A DNA stretch of 8,415 bases from Wenzhouxiangella sp. GTDB taxonomy: Bacteria > Pseudomonadota > Gammaproteobacteria > Xanthomonadales > Wenzhouxiangellaceae. The notes under the pieces were generated by a model, which was given only the letters and a program-made list of their open reading frames with translations, was not told the DNA's origin and did no database searches. Below are positions 5,780 through 8,415 of the stretch, one piece after another. The position numbers and the translations under genes are program-made. Where the stretch lies: the NCBI GenBank assembly GCA_007119095.1, contig SKQI01000164.1, positions 1-8,415 of the forward strand. The letters run 5' to 3'. Positions within the stretch are counted from its first letter, which is position 1. Every line of letters begins with the position of its first letter.

Positions 5780-6697
5780 ATGACCTCCGGTACCCGTTCC
5801 GGTGACCACACCGATCCATGCACGCTGCTGATCTCTGAAAGCCTGAGCGATTTGCGATCGCGCCATGAGGCTTGCCTGGTTGTGATCAGCGGTGAGCGCC
5901 TGGGTGCACGGGTCGAACTGGGAGATAATCCGGTCGTGATCGGTCGTGGCAGCGATGCCGATTTTCAGATTGCCTCGCGCAGCGTGTCGCGCTCCCATTG
6001 TCGGATTTCCACCGCGCGTGATGGGCAGGTCTGGATAGAGGATTTGCGGTCGACTAATGCCACTTATGTCAATGATCAGCGCATCGAGCGGCACTGCCTC
6101 AGCGACGGCGATCAGGTCAGGATTGGCAAATCGATGCTCAAGTTCCTGGGGGCCGGCAATGTGGAGGTGGGTTACCTCAATGAACTGCGTGAGCATGCCC
6201 TGCGCGATGAGTTGACCGAGCTTTACAACAGGCGTCACTTCATGCAGGCCCTGGCCGACATGTTGTCGGAATGCATGCGTCGGCGGGATGCCGAAATGGT
6301 TCTGGCCATCATTGACATCGACTACTTCAAGAACATCAATGACCGAATTGGCCACCTGGCCGGTGACGCAGTGCTGCGCCAGCTTTCCCGGTTGCTTTCT
6401 GAGCGGGTTCGCTCCAACGATACGCTGGCTCGTATTGGCGGCGAGGAGTTTGCGGTCTTGATGCCGGATACATCGGTCGCAGCCGCGCGCGAGGTCTGCG
6501 AACGCCTGCGAGATGCGGTCCGCTCGAGCCCGTTCGAACTCGATGATGGACAACGGGAAACGGTGACCATCAGTATCGGCTTTTCCGATTTCAGCGCTGA
6601 CATGGACAGCATGTCGGACCTGCTGAAGCGTGCTGACACCTACCTCTACAAGGCCAAGAGCAAAGGCCGCGACCGCATCATGGGCCCCGCTGCCTGA
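5780..6697 (+). CDS. FHA domain - GGDEF diguanylate cyclase
   Basis: 305 residues, ATG start with AGGGA at 5768-5772 as ribosome binding site. The N-terminal part (about 33-115) is a forkhead-associated domain with G55-R56, S70-R71-S72-H73 and S91-T92-N93-x-T-Y-V-N98, the conserved phosphothreonine-binding positions. The C-terminal part (about 135-300) is a GGDEF domain with D-E-L-T-E-L-Y-N-R-R at its start, the metal-binding D179-I-D181, the active-site G220-G-E-E-F224, and an inhibitory-site RxxD (R211-S-N-D214) five residues before it. It should therefore make cyclic di-GMP from two GTP and be product-inhibited. No signal peptide or membrane segment is visible, so it is cytoplasmic. The FHA domain suggests control by, or docking to, a Thr-phosphorylated partner (inference); no Ser/Thr kinase is in the window. 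It is separated from the HTCS gene by a terminator, and its 3' end overlaps that of bioC on the other strand. Confidence 0.95.
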   Translation: MTSGTRSGDHTDPCTLLISESLSDLRSRHEACLVVISGERLGARVELGDNPVVIGRGSDADFQIASRSVSRSHCRISTARDGQVWIEDLRSTNATYVNDQRIERHCLSDGDQVRIGKSMLKFLGAGNVEVGYLNELREHALRDELTELYNRRHFMQALADMLSECMRRRDAEMVLAIIDIDYFKNINDRIGHLAGDAVLRQLSRLLSERVRSNDTLARIGGEEFAVLMPDTSVAAAREVCERLRDAVRSSPFELDDGQRETVTISIGFSDFSADMDSMSDLLKRADTYLYKAKSKGRDRIMGPAA

Positions 6698-7556
6698 TCC
6701 CGATTCGGCTGACAGGCACGCTGGCCTCTTCGCCTTTGCCCGTGCGCAGGGGTTGCCCATGGTCTGGTGCCCAGGCCGAGGCGTAGACGAACTCCCAGGT
6801 GACTTCCTGGTGAGCGCCGGGGGCACTGTTTTCCATCATTCGCTGAATCAGCCGCTGCAGCCGTTGTGGATGAGTCAGTCCACGCGGGCGCGACGGATCG
6901 GTGTTGATGAACCCGCTGTGCTTGAGCGAATCCAGCAGCGAACTCGGATGGTCGAACCTCGTTTTCAGCCAGTCCGTATCCAGGACTGGTTCGGCGAATC
7001 CGGCCTGGGTCAGGGCGCTGCCAAGACGTTGCGCATCGGTAAAAGGCATCACCCGGACAGTGCCTGCCTCGACTTGCTGCCAGGCTTGACGCAGCTCCTT
7101 GAGGGTATCCAGGCCAGGTACCGACAACAGCACCAAGCCGCCGGGCCGCATTACGCGGCGAAGGTTGGCCAGGGCCTGGTCGATGACCTGGCAGCCATGC
7201 AGAGCGAGGTTGACAAATGCCAGGTCCAGGGAATCCTCGGCCAGGGGCAGTCGTTCAATGTCACCACAGATGATTTCGAAGCGTCGTTGCCACCAGCCGC
7301 GATGACGGCGGGCCTCGGCCAGCATGGCCTGGCTGGAATCCAGTGCCACCACGCTGGCCTTGGGAAAGCGCTTTTTCAGCGCAAGCGATTGGCGGCCGTT
7401 CGCGCAACCCAGATCGGCAATCGTGGCCGGCTCGAACTTGAGCCCGTCCAGCCGCTCCAGCAGGCGCTGGCCGACTTCTGCCGGCAGTGATCCGTACTGT
7501 TCATAGCTTGACGCTGCCCGCGAGAATGCGCGCCGCGCTGCTGCCTTTTGCTTCAT
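6678..7556 (-). CDS. bioC: Malonyl-ACP O-methyltransferase BioC (biotin synthesis)
   Basis: 292 residues, ATG start. A class I SAM-dependent methyltransferase with A-D48-L-G-C-A-N-G (motif I), the acidic residue of motif II in A-L-D73-S-S, G-D99-I-E-R-L-P, and R-P-G-G at 137-140. BioC-specific signs are the N-terminal F-S-R-A-A-S-S-Y-E-Q-Y segment, L-D-T-L-K-E-L-R-Q-A-W (149-159), S-R-P-R-G-L-T (222-228) and the ending W-E-F-V-Y-A-S-A-W-A-P (254-264). BioC methylates the free carboxyl of malonyl-ACP so that the fatty acid cycle can build the pimeloyl chain of biotin. Odd points are L-H-G-C-Q at 119-123, where BioC usually has an L-Q-W-like segment, and a 28-residue tail after the usual end. 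No other bio gene is in the window. It is divergent from the comF-type gene across 67 bp in which I see no confident promoter, and it overlaps the FHA-GGDEF gene by 20 nt at the 3' ends. Confidence 0.88.
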   Translation of the reverse strand: MKQKAAARRAFSRAASSYEQYGSLPAEVGQRLLERLDGLKFEPATIADLGCANGRQSLALKKRFPKASVVALDSSQAMLAEARRHRGWWQRRFEIICGDIERLPLAEDSLDLAFVNLALHGCQVIDQALANLRRVMRPGGLVLLSVPGLDTLKELRQAWQQVEAGTVRVMPFTDAQRLGSALTQAGFAEPVLDTDWLKTRFDHPSSLLDSLKHSGFINTDPSRPRGLTHPQRLQRLIQRMMENSAPGAHQEVTWEFVYASAWAPDHGQPLRTGKGEEASVPVSRIGIRQRGP

Positions 7557-7623
7557 CCCGCGCTTTCGAAATCAATGTCTAATCGGTAATCTTACAAGCT
7601 CGGCAAAAAAGTGCGGTAGGCGG

Positions 7624-8334
7624 GTGAGCGAGGCGGACGCGAGACAATGGTTGGGGAAACTGACCGGCTGGATTTACCCGCCGGTCTGCCAGGTGTGTGG
7701 GCTGTCAGGGCGTGACGGGGTCGACTGCTGTACCGGCTGCGAGGCGGAATTACCGTTGGCAGAACCGCGTTGCGCTTGCTGTGGCCTGGTTACCGTCAGG
7801 CCGGTCCAGCAGTGTGGTCGTTGCTTGCAGCGCCCCCCCGCCTTTGATGCCAGCTACCCGGCTTTTTCCTGGCAGGGCGAAATCGAGCGCCTCGTGCACC
7901 GATTCAAGTTCCAGCACGATCTCGCGGTCGGTCGGGTTCTCGCCGCCCTCCTGGCCAGGCGACTGATGCTTATGCGCGCTCCGCGACCGGACCTGATCGT
8001 TCCGGTTCCACTGCATCATCGCCGTCGGCTTTGGCGCGGATTCAATCAGTCCGAGCTGCTGTGCAGGGATCTGTCGACCCATTTCCAGCAGCTACCCTGG
8101 TCAGCAGCCCTGCGCCGGCGGCGTCCGACAAAAGCTCAGTCCAGCCTGCCGGCAGCCAACCGCCGCGGTAATGTGCGTTCGGCATTTGCCATTGCAAGCT
8201 TGCCACCCGGCACGAAACACATTGCCTTGGTCGACGATGTCATGACCACGGGTTCTACCCTGGATGAATGCGCGCGGGTATTGAAGCGGGCAGGGGTTAG
8301 GCGGGTGGATATCTGGGTGGTGGCGAGGGCTTGA
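7624..8334 (+). CDS. comF: ComF/GntX-family double zinc ribbon phosphoribosyltransferase-like protein
   Basis: 236 residues. The start is GTG at 7624, with AGGCGG just upstream as a close ribosome site. The N-terminus has two CxxC-type zinc ribbons: C22/C25 with C36/C39, and C50/C53 with C64/C67. The middle has the family pattern P-V-P-L-H-H-R-R-R-L-W-R-G-F-N-Q-S-E-L-L, and R-R-G-N-V-R-S-A-F follows. The PRPP-binding loop is V-D204-D205-V-M-T-T-G-S-T212. ComF proteins are needed for uptake of single-stranded DNA across the inner membrane in naturally transformable bacteria. The E. coli relative GntX has been linked to use of DNA as a nutrient. The exact reaction is not established. Comparable genes often lie next to biotin synthesis genes in gammaproteobacteria, as here beside bioC. 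Confidence 0.92.
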   Translation: MSEADARQWLGKLTGWIYPPVCQVCGLSGRDGVDCCTGCEAELPLAEPRCACCGLVTVRPVQQCGRCLQRPPAFDASYPAFSWQGEIERLVHRFKFQHDLAVGRVLAALLARRLMLMRAPRPDLIVPVPLHHRRRLWRGFNQSELLCRDLSTHFQQLPWSAALRRRRPTKAQSSLPAANRRGNVRSAFAIASLPPGTKHIALVDDVMTTGSTLDECARVLKRAGVRRVDIWVVARA

Positions 8335-8340
8335 ATCGGG

Positions 8341-8368
8341 TTCCGGTTACCGGTTTCCGGTTTCCGGG
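8341..8368 (+). repeat. Short tandem heptamer array, unit TTCCGGT
   Basis: Four consecutive 7-bp units (TTCCGGT, TACCGGT, TTCCGGT, TTCCGGG) begin 7 nt after the comF stop codon. The units differ at single positions, so this is a slightly decayed microsatellite-like array. Being rich in CCGG it can also form small foldback structures. Confidence 0.7.
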
Positions 8369-8387
8369 AAAGCAAGTCAAACCAAAA

Positions 8388-8415
8388 CCCCGAACCCCGA
8401 ACCCCGAACCCCCAA
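8388..8415 (+). repeat. Short tandem heptamer array, unit CCCCGAA, cut by the window edge
   Basis: Three exact CCCCGAA units (8388-8394, 8395-8401, 8402-8408) are followed by CCCCCAA at the window edge. On the minus strand this gives four runs of at least four G separated by 3-nt TTC loops, a textbook G-quadruplex-forming pattern. The array may continue outside. Confidence 0.8.

Noticed and set aside
5535..5783. An 82-codon plus-strand frame starting with TTG and containing several Cys pairs early on
   Set aside because: It has no proper ribosome site, runs straight through the terminator hairpin and T-run, and ends inside the start of the FHA-GGDEF gene.
5738..6826. A 362-codon minus-strand frame opposite the FHA-GGDEF gene
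   Set aside because: It is an antisense shadow: the plus strand encodes intact FHA and GGDEF motifs, and no domain is visible in the minus-strand translation.
6630..7490. A 286-codon plus-strand frame opposite bioC
   Set aside because: The minus strand has all BioC signatures; the plus-strand translation has none and starts inside the GGDEF coding region.
7565..7597. A BirA-type operator between bioC and comF
   Set aside because: Halves resembling TTGTAAACC and GGTTTACAA at about the right spacing match at only 12 of 18 positions, too weak to claim in an AT-richer gap.
8341..8415. A CRISPR array or telomere-like end
   Set aside because: The units are 7 bp with no spacers, so they are simple tandem repeats; nothing indicates a linear replicon end.

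Overview
The window comes from a GC-rich proteobacterial chromosome. A gammaproteobacterium of the Xanthomonadales/Lysobacterales type is the best guess (inference). The reasons are codon usage rich in G and C, a BioC ending in the W-E-F-V-Y...A-W-A-P signature, an adjacent ComF-type phosphoribosyltransferase, and short tandem heptamers between genes. Nothing here indicates a plasmid, phage or insertion sequence, and no CRISPR array was seen.

Layout from left to right. Positions 3-467 (+) hold the C-terminal end of a di-heme cytochrome c peroxidase/MauG-family protein that enters from outside the window. After a stem-loop, a minus-strand unit holds a small DUF3144-like gene (989-663) followed 9 nt later by a tRNA with anticodon CAT (653-577). 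From a divergent upstream region starts a very large gene (1169-5434, +). It encodes a one-polypeptide hybrid two-component system (HTCS) with a signal peptide, a double periplasmic beta-propeller, a Y_Y_Y domain, one membrane segment, histidine kinase, receiver and AraC-type DNA-binding domain. The 345-nt gap after it (5435-5779) holds two 20-bp direct repeats at 21-bp spacing, a promoter-like -10, and a two-hairpin segment ending in a strong intrinsic terminator. A diguanylate cyclase with an FHA domain follows (5780-6697, +). It converges with and overlaps bioC (7556-6678, -). bioC is divergent from a comF-type gene (7624-8334, +), and the window ends in two families of 7-bp tandem repeats, the second able to form a G-quadruplex on the minus strand.

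The most interesting part is the HTCS gene plus the gap directly behind it. The repeat pair has the geometry of a tandem AraC-family operator (two half-sites two helical turns apart, the second touching the -35 position). The segment it would control has no convincing ORF and ends in a terminator about 110 nt later. The simplest reading is a small RNA, or a terminated leader in front of the c-di-GMP gene, switched on by the neighbouring HTCS. This is inference from sequence geometry. The remaining genes (peroxidase, tRNA, bioC, comF) are ordinary housekeeping or accessory genes with no obvious link to the HTCS, and no glycan-utilisation genes are present to suggest its ligand.
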